Positions 43,941 to 57,214 of a DNA stretch of 64,000 bases are shown piece after piece (the stretch's first letter is position 1; the number at the start of each line of letters is the position of its first letter). Location: NCBI GenBank assembly GCA_036936605.1, contig JAUPFV010000001.1:213573138-213637137 (forward strand), given 5' to 3'. This stretch comes from Limnanthes douglasii subsp. nivea (taxonomy: Eukaryota > Streptophyta > Magnoliopsida > Brassicales > Limnanthaceae). The notes beneath the pieces were generated by a model. It saw only the letters and a list, made by a program, of their open reading frames with translations. It made no database searches and was not told the DNA's origin. Both the position numbers and the translations under genes were made by a program.

Positions 43941-46140
43941 AAATTCAGTTCTTTCTAAATCGGGAAGAACTTCAAAAATAGAAACTTTATAATAAATTAG
44001 TTAGAAATGCTACTTTATTTGGAGTTTCATGCTCCTCACCAAAGTTATTCTTCTCACTATCTATCCGAAAATCGTTTTCTAGGGTTTGGAGGTTTGGGTG
44101 TTCTTTGAGGTTTTAAGAGGTTTTAAATTAGACTAATTTTTTTATCAAATTTGTATATAAGAATAAGGTTATGGATAATTTTTTTTATTTTTTATTTGTA
44201 GGCTAAGTGTACCCAGAATCCACTACAAGACAATATAAAATCTATTTGGTCAAAAATAAAAATGGTAAAAGCCTAAAAAATTAAAAAGATTCTAATTTAT
44301 TTTATTTCAATATGTATTAGGTAAATTTAAGTGTTTCTTATCATAAATAAATCAAACATGTATTATTAACCTATAAATTTGTTGATATATGTTAATTATT
44401 TGTATCCATCAAAATAAGATATTATTTATATATTTGTCCAAAAATAAATGTTTATCTCAAAATATCTCAAACCTAATTATAGGTGAGTTAAATTTTTATC
44501 AGTGGTTTCTTTAAGTTGAACTTATTAAATTTTACCATTCGTTTTCCTCGACTTTTATTTTCATATGCGTTCTCATAATCTCTTTAATTAGATAAGTTTC
44601 TTTCTCTGTTAAAATCTCTCTATTACTTTTGTTTTCGTTGATTTTGTTTTATTTTTGTTTTTTGGTTTTCTTATTTAGTTCAATTATTATTATTTTGAAA
44701 ATATATATTTTTAGTCAATTTTTTACCAAGTCCACCTTCCGTCGATTGTATATCGTCGATTATATATTCGTTCTGTCGACTACATACTGTTAGCCAATTT
44801 TTTGTCGAGTTCACCCACAATTCGATTATATATAACTATTCATATCTTCCATGATCAACGTCAAATTAAGTTTTGAAGAGAAAATATAATCATTTTAATT
44901 GAAATCTCCAACTACATATAGTAATATATATTTTATTCCTTGCATGTATGATTTTAACTATTTTATACCTTATAAATATAAGACTTATGTTGTTCTTCGT
45001 ACCTTAAAGGCATTTCATAGTTTGGAAGATATTATTGTTTACTTCGTTGATAAATATTGTTCTTTAAGTAGAGAAAATATTAATTTGAAAGTTGGTTGTG
45101 GATAATATAATAGTTGTTTGTTGAGTAATGAATAATAATTTGTTGTTATGGTTAATATTGCTAAATATAGTGGTCTAATTTATTTAAAAATTTATGTTGA
45201 AGTTATTAGTGATCATATTTTAGACTATAAATCTAAGTTAGTTCTATTTCATGTAATTTGAATACTTTAGTCGCAAGTAAGTTATGTTTCAGACAATTTT
45301 GATGTTAGTTTTCTAAATACTAATTCTATAAAACTCTTATTAAGTCATGAGCATGAACGAACCCACCACAAGTCATGGTGAACATATAGCTTCACCATAA
45401 TCATTTTAAAAAAAAGTTAGAACTATACCATACATGTCTCTTCATATTCTCTCTAAAACGTATCACCCTCAATAATCTCCTATCCAAAAACATAAAAATA
45501 TATTTTGAAGACTAAACTCAAAACCATATTATCCACCATCATCAACAATCTTTTTCTACTTTGACAAATTATATCGACAACACATCGTTTTCGTACATAC
45601 CATGGGTGATTTTACTAAATTTTCTTGTAATTTTATTTCATATCTTGAAATGTTTTTCTTGCTTCTCTACTTTTTACTAAAGAATGATAAAATAAATGGT
45701 TGTAAACAAATTCATACTACTTATTGTGTAAAGTAAAATTATCACATATGGTAGGTAAATTGCAAATTCCTTGCATACCTTTATGAGTAGTAATATAATT
45801 GGCTGGAAAAAAAGTTATAAAGTGATGATAGATATTGTGTATAATATACTATAACCCATTTGGTAATAAGCCAACCTATAATATTGTTTTTTAAATAATA
45901 AAATAAGATACAGTGATTTTTAAATTACTTTGTTTTGTTATGTAGTGTTATTGTAGTGTATATTATTATAAAATAAAAAAGAGTAATCATGAACATCCCA
46001 TTAATTAATTAATGTTTAAAGAAAGTAATAATTCAAAAAATAGTAGAATTCAACTCCCTTTATTCAATTTTAATATGTTTATATTAAATTGAAATATGAT
46101 GAATAATTTGTATTGCTGATAGAAAAATAAAAGATTCAAT
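43941..46140. other. AT-rich region without recognised genes
   Basis: No coding homology is seen. A 69-codon open stretch at 44899-45105 is too short and biased to support. Its first 200 bp may be the outer flank of the mobile unit carrying the third motif cluster. Confidence 0.4.
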
Positions 46141-46152
46141 CAAGTTTTACGA

Positions 46153-49100
46153 TTGGCAAAGATTTATGAAGTCTTTGATTTTGAGATTTTAAAAACGGAT
46201 CCAACAAGAAGACTTCCAATTACAATATATCATCCAAACATCCGAGATGATGTTAGGAAATCTTATCTTAAAAAAATCATCATTAGCGTTTTAATTTTGA
46301 TTTTATGTGGACTCATTTGTAAAAAAATGTTTTATTTTTTGTAAACATTGGTTTGCTTTATATAATTGGCTTGATTTTAGTGAATCTAAGTCTAAATTGT
46401 ATTACTTGTCATATTATATGTTAAAATATGTGACCAAATACAGTGAGGATCACTTTTTTGGAGATGGTTTAAATGATTGTCGTAATATGAGAAGATTGGA
46501 TTCACATGCCAATTTAGAGCATGGTTTTCATAGTTACTGTGTGCAAATGGGTTATGATGTAATGAACCAAAAACAAAGTTTTAAAATTGTCCTTGTTAAG
46601 CATTATAAAAAAATAAACCATGACTATCTAGTTCGTGCTATCACGTCCCTTAAAGGTACTTAGTATATGTTGAGATATGGTTTGGCATTTAATGAAAATA
46701 ACGAGTCTGATGACTCTTCCTATAAGGGCATGCTTCTTGAGGGGTTGAACAATTTAAAAGAAAGTAACCAATAAATAACTAATGTATTTTTATTGTACTC
46801 CAAGAAATAGTTTGATGACTTCTCTTAAGATTGAAAAATATCTTCATGTTGCATGTGTAAGTGATGACGCGGCGGAAATAGAAAAAGAAGCAACGATAGA
46901 TGAAATCCTAATCTAAGGGTAACATGATGAAACCCTAATCTAAGGGTAACAAAAATTGAAATTTTTAGAGATAAAAAATATATTATTCCAAAAGCTTATT
47001 TTAAAACTTAAGGTATATGAGGCTTTATATAATAGCGGCTCAAACCCTAAATTAAAATACAAAAAAATTAAATAAATATTTTAAAATAATATGAAATCAA
47101 ATCTTTATACAACTAGATTTGATCTGAATAGTATAAGATATTTGAATAAAATAATAAATTGAAAATGTTTTTGTTTGGGCTTCTGGGCTACATCATCCTC
47201 CCCTGGTTGATAAGAATTCGTCCTCAAATTCACACCATCATCACCATCAACAACCAAAATTAATTTTTTTTTTATTTTTTTTAATTGTTACATTGAGAAT
47301 TATAATTGTTGACCTTATCGGAATAAGATAAATTCTTCTCGAGTGTTCCTTATTCGAAGTCATATTGAAGTCATCCAGTTGATGAAAAAAAAATAGTTTC
47401 GAAAACCTTTTCATGGCCTGAAGACAACATCCTCATGTCCAGTTGATGAACAAAATAATTTTGAAAACTTCTTCATAACCCGAGACAGCATCTCGATAAG
47501 CAAGTTTTACCTTGATCCGATAATTGGTAGCCAATTTAAACTCTTTATGTAACTGGTCAATACGACCGTCATCAAAACGCCTGGTGTGTCCCCTCATACC
47601 AAACTATCTTCGAGATCTTCATGACTATAGATGTTATTCTCTCATTTAGACCTTGAATCAGATGAGATCCGAATTCAGAAACATGTTTGCCCCATAGCAG
47701 GAACTGAGGCTCTGATACTAAACTGATGACGCAACGGAAATAGAAAAAGAAGCAACGATAGATGAAACCCTAATCTAAGGATAACATGACGAAACCCTAA
47801 TATAAGGGTTACAAAGACTAACATTTTTAGAAATAAAAAATAAATTATTCTAAAAACTTATTTTAAAACTTAAGATATATGAGGTTTTATATAATAGCGG
47901 CTCAAAACCCTAAATTAAAATACAAGAAAATAAAATAAATATGTTAAAATCAAATCAAATATTTATACAATTAGATTTGATTTGAATAATATAAGGTATT
48001 TGAATAAAATAAAATTAAATTAAAAAGGTTTTTGTTTGAGCTTTTTGGCTATATCAGTAAGTGAAATAACTCATCAAATTGTTTGTGGTATTGGAGATGA
48101 TATATTTTGTATTTTGATTGATGAGTTTGGGATTGTTCTGGCAAAGAACACATGGTGGTTGTTGTTGTTATTTATGTTGATAGTGAAGGTTAAGTAAAAG
48201 AAAGGTTTCTTAGTATTGTTTATGTTAAAAAAAACAGCTATTAGATCACTTAAATAGTCACTTGATCAATTATTATTATTTAATAGCTTGGGTGTGTTTA
48301 ATATTAGAGAATAACGTTATGATAGAGCTAGCAATATGCGAGGTCGATTTGTTGAGTTAAGAATATTAATTCAAAATGATAATCTGTCTGCTTATTATGT
48401 CTATTGTTTTGCTCATCGACTTCAGTTAGCATTTGATTGTTCGAAGATTCGTAAAGATGTTTTTGGATTTTTTGGTATAGTCAATAATTTTAAATTTTAT
48501 TATATCTTCTAACAAGAGAAAATAATTGCTTCGTGAAAAACAAACAATTTAATTTGCTAATCTGATTGAGGATAGAAACCGGTTGAAGATTGAATTAAAA
48601 GTCATATATTGCTCGAGCTGGTGATACTCGTTGAGGTTCTCCCTTTAGGTCTCTCATTAGTTTGATGACTCGATATTTTGTTTTTATTGGAGTACTTGAA
48701 GAAGTGAAGGATGATCCCTCTATTTAGAAATCTGGTGAAGCTATATTTTTACTTGATGTACTTCAATCTTTTAATTTCATATTCTTGTTACATATGATGG
48801 CTGAGATTTTAAAGATTAAAAATGGGTTGAATGTAGATTTACAAATATGTGATCAATATACTTTTAATGCTTTATCATTTGTCAATAATTGCAAAGAATA
48901 ACTACAATAATTGGAAGTTGATAGTTAGGAAAAATGTTTTTTTTACCGTCGTCAAAATTTAGAATAAGTTTGATATTGATGTGCTTGATATGGATGCGAC
49001 ATATATGCAAAGGAAGAAAGCTAGGAACCTAAATGCAAATGTGTCTAATTTGAATTATTATAAGTATGATTTCTTATTTCGTGTTATAGATTTGCAATTG

Positions 49101-49553
49101 CATAAACTGAATTTTAGGTTGATAAACGAAGTACTGAACCTTTATAATATGTTGCATGCTTGAGTCCACATTTATCATTTGAAGATGTTAATATGGACAA
49201 ATTACTAAGAACGGTTTAGCTTTACCCAAAGGATTTTTCGTGGATGTGTCATTAATGGTTGGACGCCATTAACTTCGAAATTTATGTTGGAAATATTCGA
49301 AGTGACCCAACTTTTGCAAAGTTCGAAAGATTTTCAGATCGTTGTGTCAAACTTCTCAAAACAAATAAGTGCCTACATTTGATTTGATGTACAAGCTTAT
49401 GAAGTTAGCTCTAATATTATCATTTGCAACATCAAATATTGAACGTGTTTTTTATTAATGAATTATGTGAAGATTCAACTATGCAACAAGATGGGTGATT
49501 AATGGATAAATTAGCGTATTGTTACCTTTTTTTAGAGAGATATTTTTGGAACA
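46153..49553 (+). pseudogene. hAT-family transposase pseudogene (TTF-type zinc finger / DUF4371 / hAT dimerisation)
   Basis: In broken frames: DPTRRLPITIYHPNIRDDVR (46153-46344), a zinc-finger-like part with FVKKCFIFCKHWF and LDSHANLEHGFHSYC, then ILIDEFGIVLAKN, YDRASNMRGRFVELRILIQN and CFAHRLQLAF near 48420. MDATYMQRKKARNLNANVSN follows at 49000, and a terminal hAT dimerisation block (ALILSFATSNIERVF, CNKMGD) runs to 49553. This order matches plant 'zinc finger MYM-type 1-like' hAT transposases. A 1.2-kb LTR element (46862-48056) is inserted in it. It is inactive; TIRs not identified. Confidence 0.8.
46862..48056 (-). mobile_element. TRIM/LARD-like non-coding LTR element, copy 1, with 5-bp TSD
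   Basis: LTRs 46862-47195 and 47724-48056 flank a 528-bp internal region. Both sides carry GTAAG (46857-46861 and 48057-48061), a perfect target duplication. On the minus strand the 5' LTR is followed by GTTTAGTATCAGAGCCTC, close to the initiator-Met primer site TGGTATCAGAGC. The 3' LTR is preceded by the polypurine tract CCAGGGGAGGA. There is no gag-pol. It is inserted in the hAT pseudogene and depends on another element's enzymes. Confidence 0.92.
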
Positions 49554-50949
49554 ATTAGTGATGATGTTATTATAGTTTATTTTCAGTAAATGAGTTATTG
49601 TCTATATACTTTTTAATTATTATTATTATTATTATTATTAATAACAATATTATTTTCTATTTTAAATATAATTTACAACTAATTTTCTCGTTAATATTTT
49701 TGAATTAAATGTACTTATATATTGAAAAAATAGCCCCACCAAAATAATATAAGTCCACATATGGTCATGGAGTAAATAAATTGAAGATATTGGTCAAACA
49801 TTTCAAACTAGCTTTATTGGTTTTAAACATTTGTTGTCAAAAAAATCTATAAAACATGATTTCAAATTTGAATATAAACGTAATAGTAAAAAAAGGTTTA
49901 TGCATGCTCCTAGTTTAAGAAAAAAAATTACCGTTGAATAATCTATGCATCTAGACGTTTATTTCTAAAAATATAGCAACTAGACGTTTATTTAGTGACA
50001 TTGTTGTTAGAGATATTTTAAGTGAGGTAAAAAAAACAAGAATAAGGTATGTGCTATATTTATTAGAAATATGTTAGAACCTCGACATAGATTAAATAAT
50101 TCATATATAGTTGCATTGTGTGATTTAAAGAAAGTAAAGTTGAGGTATTTGGTGATAGCTCTTCATTGTACGGTTTAATTAAATTATATTTCAATGTTAT
50201 GAAAGTTTTGGGACAAACAAATGATTTTTTACTTAATTTTGAAGTATAATCCAATTCATTTAAGCGATGCCACATGGTATTTGGTGCACGTAATAATGGG
50301 TTTATATGTTGTATGTGAGGGTATACTTAAATCAAACTTATATGTTGGAAAAATATAGAGGAGATCATCTGTATGATATAACCAAAGATGGAAACCAAAA
50401 TAATATTTTTGTTTTCTCAATTTTGCTTATATTAATATGAATATGTTTATTCTTAAAGGTGGAATTTTTTGCTCTATTCCTACCATACCAACGTCCAACC
50501 TAATTGTACCAAATTTTTGGTATGGTAGAGTAAGTTTAAATTATCATACCGTATAGATTTTCTGTAGGCATTTTAATTTAATATCAATCGTGTGATAATA
50601 TAGTATCCTACCAAAATTTAAATAAAACATATACTTTAAATTTACAATTATAAAAAAATATTTTAAAAACAATTTTAATATAATAATCTTTTATATATGT
50701 GGTTTCGTATTAAAACAAAATTTATATGGAAAATTATGGTATTTCTTGTAACAATCGTTTGTTGAAATACCAATTTTGCATTAACAAATTTTAAATCAAT
50801 TTAGAATTTAATTATACATTGATTCATAATGTATACAATTTAATTCCACATACTTTATCGAATATATATGAGTTTAGTTTTCAATGAAAAGAATACCGTA
50901 TTAAAATAAAATTTATAGAAATAGTTATCGTTCAGATCATAGAATATAT
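49554..50949. other. AT-rich region without recognised genes
   Basis: Contains an (ATT)n run near 49617-49640. No gene or element boundary is recognised. Confidence 0.45.
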
Positions 50950-53500
50950 TGTGAAAGCTTAAAACCATATCAGACTTGATCAAAACGTCTCGTTTCGATA
51001 AGGACTTTAAGCATTTATCAGCATATGCATCCACAACATCCTCTTGATCCTTTATATCTTGAATTTAAAGTGTATTTAGCACTTCTTCGACATTTTTAGT
51101 AGCTACCTTCTGCTCATCGAAAGCTTTCTGCAAATGACCCATCGCATCCTTATACTTTTTTTCTTGGTTTTTGCATCTCTTGACTTCTTCCACTCTGAAT
51201 AATCATGGCTTCATAAGTTATATGTTAAGACTTAATCTCTTTGTTAGCCTGCTCAACTTAACTCACCAAACTATCAGTGGGATGTTTTTGCTATTCATAG
51301 GCCTTATTACTATGCTCAAAATCTTCTTTGAGGAGGGTGCTGGTTTCTTTTTGTGCTCTTACCTCATATTCAAACTTAGCAATAAAGTTTGCAAATACAA
51401 ACACTAAGTAAACGAGGGTGCCTTTTTTATAATTTAAAAAGGCACATCGTCGGTAGGACTATTCGGATTGGGAAAATATTGTGCAATACTCTCAAAATCG
51501 AAGCTTTCCAAACTAACCATCAAGTGCTAACCATCATGAGCTGGTTATTCTATTAGCAGAACCGAGTAAGTATATAGCTCGGTCGAATGAATTGTATCTT
51601 GAGTTATGACATAGACAATCTATGAGTCAGTTTGTGTCTTTTTCATCTTCTTCTTTCTATTTTTCTCATTGTTGCGTATGTCCCCTAGTGCATTGTTAAG
51701 GCGTTTGGTTTATTATTCATTTTTAAAAGTGGGGGGAACTTCGAATATCTTGTCAACTTCAACGTTATTGATGTAGTCCAGCCTATTTAATTTAATTTAA
51801 TTTAATTCAAATATCTTATGTATTTAAATCAAATCTAATTATATTAAGATTTTATTTTATTTTATTTTAAAGTATTTATTTTATTTTGTTGTATTATAAT
51901 TTAGGGTATTGAGAAGCTCTTATATAAAGCCTTATATGTCTTAAATTATTTTAAGTTTTTGGAATAATATATTTTTGTCTCTGAAAATTTCAATCTTTGT
52001 TACCCTTAGATTAGGGTTTCATCATGTTAACCTTGAATTAAGGTTTCATCTATCGTTGCTTCTTCTTCTACTTCCGCCGCGTCATCAGTTTGGTATCAGA
52101 GCCTCAGTTCCTGGTACAGGTCAAACATGTTTCTGAATCTTGATTTCATCTGATTCAAGGTCTAAAGGAGAGAACAACATACGGCCATGAAGATCTCAAA
52201 TATCGTTTGGTATGCGGGAGACACACTAGGCGTTTCAATGACGATCATATTGACCGGTTACTGAAGGAGTTTAAATTGGCTACCAATTGTCGAATCAAGG
52301 TAAAAATTGCTTATCAAGATGCTGTCTCAGGCTATGAAGAGGTTTTCAAAAGCATTTTTTTCATCAACTGGACATGGGGATGTTGTCTTCAGGCTATGAA
52401 AAGGTTTTTGAAACTATTTTTTCCTTCAACTGGATGGCTTCAATGTGACTTCGAATAAGGAGCACTCGAGAATAATTATCTTATTCTGATAAGGTCAACA
52501 ATTATAATTCCCAATGTAACGATTGGATAAAATAAAATATATAATTTAAGTTCTTGATGGTGATGGTGCTGTAAATTCTAGGACGAATTCTTGTCAACCA
52601 GGAGAGGATGATGTAGCCCAGAAAGTCCAAACAAAAGCCTTTTTAATTTAATTTTATTTTATTCAAATATCTTATGTATTTAAATCAAATCTAATTATAT
52701 TAAGATTTGATTTTATTTGATTTGATTTGCTTTGATTTGATTTGATTTTATTTTAAAATATTTATTTTATTTCGTTGTATTATAATTTAGGGTATTGAGA
52801 AGCTCTTATATAAAGCCTTATATGTCTTAAATTATTTTAAGTTTTTTGAATAATATATTTTTGTCTCCGAAAATTTCAATCTTTGTTACCCTTAGATTAG
52901 GGTTTCATCATGTTACCCTTGAATTAGGGTTTCATCTATCGTTGCTTCTTCTTCTACTTTCGCCACGTTATCAACTATCATTGATAGTTACTGGTAAGGA
53001 TTCCTCGGGCCGATTCTCTTGCACAACACCATCAGTATTTTTCTTCGAACCCAGCCCGCTAGCATTATTTTTTTACCCTATGTCTAGGAGCTTTTTTCCT
53101 TGTCAAAAGGTAGATCTTGCCATTAGAAGCATCTATTCGGTCAAGAATAGTCGATGGATGATGCAGCATAGTAAACTTCTCATATGAAAAATTTCACTCT
53201 ACCTTGGTTTTCCAAAGGTGATTCTGAACCAAGTTTTTCAGAGTGCAGTAGTTGTAGAAGACATTAGACCAGTTTCTCTATAAACCATTAGTGTAACTTT
53301 TGGAAGGTATCTCAACGAATCCACAAGTCACTTCAAGATTATATCTCCAAGACATGTTCGTATTCAATCATAGTTGATATGAAGTGTTAAGTATTTACAG
53401 TTAAATCCAAATGGGTTCCATGCTAAAACTAAAAAAGGTGTCATGCATCAGTCCTCTCGAAGAATCTTCACAAGGACTAAAGGGGTTACTGATGAGTCCG
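50950..53500 (-). pseudogene. Isolated Tat aORF fragment, split by a TRIM-like element
   Basis: From right to left: NWSNVFYNYCTLKNLVQNHL near 53250, ILDRIDASNGKIYLL near 53120, then a 1.2-kb insertion (51769-52973). After it come DAMGHLQKAFDEQKVATKNV and VVDAYADKCLKSLSKRDVL near 51000-51150. These align with the middle and C-terminus of the element 1 aORF (WNNEFHLCFMNNNL, ILDRVNKKDIVIYL, VVDAYAAKYVDTLNARDV). No pol or clear LTR is attached, so it is a stranded piece of a fourth Tat element, here in the opposite orientation. Confidence 0.7.
51769..52973 (+). mobile_element. TRIM/LARD-like non-coding LTR element, copy 2
   Basis: LTRs 51769-52087 and 52609-52973 (start TGATGTAG, end GTCATCA/GTTATCA) flank 521 bp. 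TTTGGTATCAGAGCCTC directly follows the first LTR and matches the initiator-Met tRNA primer site. CCAGGAGAGGA precedes the second as a polypurine tract. Each LTR holds a TATA box (CTTATATAAAGCC). The interior has an 83-codon open stretch (52207-52458) and a roughly 60-bp internal duplication around AGGCTATGAA, but no recognisable domain. Flanks GTTAT and ACTAT do not form a clean duplication. Confidence 0.88.
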
Positions 53501-53529
53501 AAAGACCAATCGGAAAAAGAGTTATTAAT

Positions 53530-53900
53530 CCTAAATTCATTTTATAGTATGTAATAAAGTGTTATAATTATATGTGTTTTACATAATAATAAGATTTTGG
53601 GTATAAATGATATTGGTTACCAAAATTGGCCTATGAACCATATAAACATATTAGTCACATTGTTCCCATTTGGTTATAAATAGGCTTTGAGAGGATTTAA
53701 GAATATTTGAAGATTTTTTCTACTTTTCACTCATCCTATTAGAGCATCTCTCTCTAAAAGATTGCCTAAGTAGTTCAATTCTTTATCTACCATTCATTTA
53801 AAATTTAAATTGTTTCTTATATTATTACCTAAGTGCCTTCTAAAAACGTTAGAAACTATCACATTCGACTGAAAGTTTATTCAGACATGACATTTGGTGT
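53530..53900 (+). promoter_or_regulatory. LTR-like or promoter-like segment
   Basis: A TATA box in GGTTATAAATAGGC lies near 53675, followed by a leader with CATCTCTCTCTAAAAG, as in U3-R of plant LTRs. CATTTGGTGTCACGTG near 53890 resembles a degraded Tat primer site. No second LTR copy was found. This is a weak call. Confidence 0.3.
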
Positions 53901-55355
53901 CACGTGAAATAATTTTCATTTTTCTTCGGACTATATTTTGTTAATATTTATTAGGCAATGTTAATCGTCTCTCTAATCGATGATCATTTTGAATTACATT
54001 TGAACATACTTGAGCTTGATTGGAAATCCATCATTTTGAGCTAAGAACCCTATTTTGTACCTAAAATTAACTTATTTGGCTGAGAAATTAAAGCTTTTAT
54101 AGCCAACTAAATATCATCTTTATATTTAGATAATAAAATATATTTGCCTATACTTTTGCTAAATATCTTAGTTTCAATTGTGCCATTATACGCGTCAATT
54201 TCATTTGTTGTGCTTCATATCTTTACTAACTATTTGATACGTCGTGCTTCGTATCTTTACCAACTATGTGATCTATGTATGTTAAACTCTAATTTAAAAT
54301 CCATTACTTTAGTTTTTATTTTTGTTCGTCAGTAGACATGTATTCTAGTGAAGAGCGCCTTAGATATTTAACATCCACCAACTATATTGTTAGTCTAAGA
54401 CCATGTTACGATCATAACAAATCCTATCATACGACTAGCTTATACCAACTTGTGAAGGTCTTACAAACCATCATACTAGGAAATTCCAATGCTGACATCT
54501 GATCGTCGTGCACGAATTACCTTATTCAATCTTCAAACCGTCACAAGACATAAGAAACAAAATACGAGAGCCAAGTGAGCATTTTTATTTTCTCTTACCT
54601 TAATTTAAATTTTAGTTTCACGTTACTAGAATGATAATATTAACTATATTTAAATGGGTATCGCTAACAAATATTTAAAAACACTTGTTTAAGTTTTTTG
54701 TAAACCTTTTTACGTTTTTTGAAAAAATAATTTAATTATATGCAAATATTTAATTGTAAAATATTTTTAAATATAAATAAATAATCCTTAGTTAATGTCT
54801 ATTAGCATTCGTTAACATAATCTTTTTTGAATTAAAAAATAGTATAATAGATATCATCAATTGACTTTTTTTTCTCTTGTCAAGACTATGAAAATTAATA
54901 TGATAACTCATTGTCTCTTGTCGTAGAACATCAGGGATTTAATCGATTAAGTTGAGGGATATGTTGTATATCATTTTGTGACATAATTATATATCAGATC
55001 AGATCGTTTCAAGAATTCGTCTATATGCATTTAGTGATTTTACTGAGGATATAAGCAAAACCAAAAAATAAATAGCATATTAAGAGAAAGTAGAACACAA
55101 AAGCATTGTTGAACATCTATTGTCGCTTATAATGTTTTTATAAATTCTTTAATCAATGCATGTAATTTTTTTTAATGCAACCTTCAATTATTATGGATAT
55201 TAAAAAAATCGTGTTAGTTGCGACACGTTTTGATAACAGAGGAAACTACTAAATAGAATAAAATTATTGAAGATGTATTGAATACTAAAGCGAACTAAAA
55301 AACTTCTCATTTTTAAGGAATGAAGAATAAAATGTATGTTCAATGAATATTTATC

Positions 55356-55414
<59 letters not shown>

Positions 55415-55793
55415 ATATTGATTAACAAGTGGATAATATATTTTCATAAATGTTTATTATGAGATTAATAGCTAATTAAAATTTATAATATATAAATAAC
55501 TGATATTCTAATGTATGAATCATATATTCTTGTTCCATACTAATTCATATATATTTTTGGTTTAGTCGGACTCATCCATAACTAGACTCAATGTTCATAT
55601 GTCTTTCTCTCTTTATGATGTTCTATTTTTTTTACATCGGTTAGAATAAGTCGCTGACTATAAAGCTCAAAATTAGATGTATGATTTAGTTGCACTACAA
55701 AAGTATATTTAAATTGCTTACAAAACTGTAGTGAAGTTGTTTACAATCACTATCGTTAAATTGTTAAAATTTATATGACCATATTTATGGAAA
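53901..55793. other. AT-rich region with a (TA)n microsatellite
   Basis: An uninterrupted TA run of about 25 units lies around 55360-55409. No gene is recognised elsewhere in this stretch. Confidence 0.6.
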
Positions 55794-56950
55794 TCACATG
55801 GATTTCATTACCGTATTTCTAGGAAAGATCACATTTTTTACCATATCTTTGGCATCTGCCATTATTGTTGGCCAATAATTCATGACTAATAAAAATCTTC
55901 TCGTTAAGGCCTTATAGCCACAATGTGGAGAACCTTCTTTATCGTGTAGTTCATATAAAACACTTTGGGATTCTTCAAATCCTAAACAACGCAAAAAATG
56001 TTTGCTATATGTTTTTTTATAAATAACTTATTTCAATACCAGGAAACCACGAACTTTGTTCTTAATTTTCTTAGTCAGGGCTTGATCCGGAGGCAAATTC
56101 TCATCGGAAATAAACGGAAAGACATCATACCTCCCGTCTTTGGGTTGGATGACAAATATGTTTATACTCTCTTCATTCTCTTTACCCTTTTCTTGGCTTG
56201 TTTGTATTAATGGATACTCTAGCATCAAAATCCATGGGTAATACTCAGAATAGGCTATGGTTGCTAAAGATTCTGCCACAATATTCTTCAATCTAGGGAT
56301 ATGTTCATACTAGATACTTTTGAAATTTGCAGTAACTTCTCTCAACATGAACAAATATTTTATCAATTGTTCGTTCGTTACCTCATATTGCCCTTGAGTA
56401 TGGTGAAGAAGTAGTTGGGAGTCACTCATAAATCAGACTCTTTTCGCCCCACATATAAGGGCTATCTTGAGACCAGCTATAGCTGCTTCATATTCAGATT
56501 CATTGTTGGAGGCCCTGGAACCAAAACATATAGCCTGGTATATAGTATCAATATAAGGAGAAATCAAACAAATTCCAGCCTCACACCTCATAGTACTAGA
56601 CCCACTATCAGTTCAAACTACCCATTCTTTTTTAAACTGGTTTTCTTGCATTTGTCCGAGGGGTCTATCAGCATAAAACTCTACCAGGAAATCAACCACT
56701 GATTGAGCTTTGACTGCCGTTCGGGGGCAAAGTCAATATCATAATCACTCAGCTCAACTGACCACTTGGTAATTCTACTTGATATATCAGCCTTTTGGAG
56801 AATATTCTTTAGAAGAAAAGACGTTCGAACAACAATGGAATGAGATTGGAAGTATAGGCTCATTTTTCTAGCATATCCTTACAAGATCGAGCTCTGTATG
56901 ACTCATTCCGTGGCTAAAGCAAGTTAAATTAGTCTTAGCTAGATTTATAG
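55794..56950 (-). pseudogene. Tat pol fragment: RNase H and N-terminal integrase
   Basis: From right to left: the first RNase H end (SHSIVVRTSFLLKNILQKAD; WSVELSDYDIDFAP), the second RNase H (NNESEYEAAIAGLKIAL, MSDSQLLLHH), then a linker. The integrase zinc-binding start follows (LYELHDKEGSPHCGYKALTR, 55794-55994). The integrase core and the reverse transcriptase are missing on either side. Stops are frequent. It is a truncated relic of a fifth Tat-type copy, or of the one leaving the aORF fragment. Confidence 0.75.
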
Positions 56951-57214
56951 AGCGACCGATTCAGCTAATTGCAAAACCCAGCGGGCTTGGATTGATTCAC
57001 ATAAATAATACTTAGTGTGGTATTGGGCACAATATGGCCCGTGACATAGCCAAAAAATGCATAGCAAATTAGCATGTTCGTCATAAGTTTATAGATCATG
57101 TGTAAATATGGCACAATATGGCCTTGATTCCGTAGCCCGTAGGCGTGGTCAGTGACCCTATCGCGGAGTTGTAAGGATGGAGAGAAAGTATGCAACAAAC
57201 ACATAAACAGGAGA

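Noticed and set aside
44899..45105. 68-codon open frame in an AT-rich region
   Set aside because: Short and without recognised homology or splice context. The AT-rich composition makes such stretches expected.
46862..52973. Possibility that the 1.2-kb LTR elements are retrozymes
   Set aside because: Size, primer site and polypurine tract would fit, but neither strand of the LTRs has a convincing hammerhead core with a closable stem II.
53490..53530. Hammerhead-ribozyme-like CTGATGAGTCCGAAAG
   Set aside because: The CTGATGA box is present, but no stem II closes onto a following GAAA in the required way and stems I and III are not visible.
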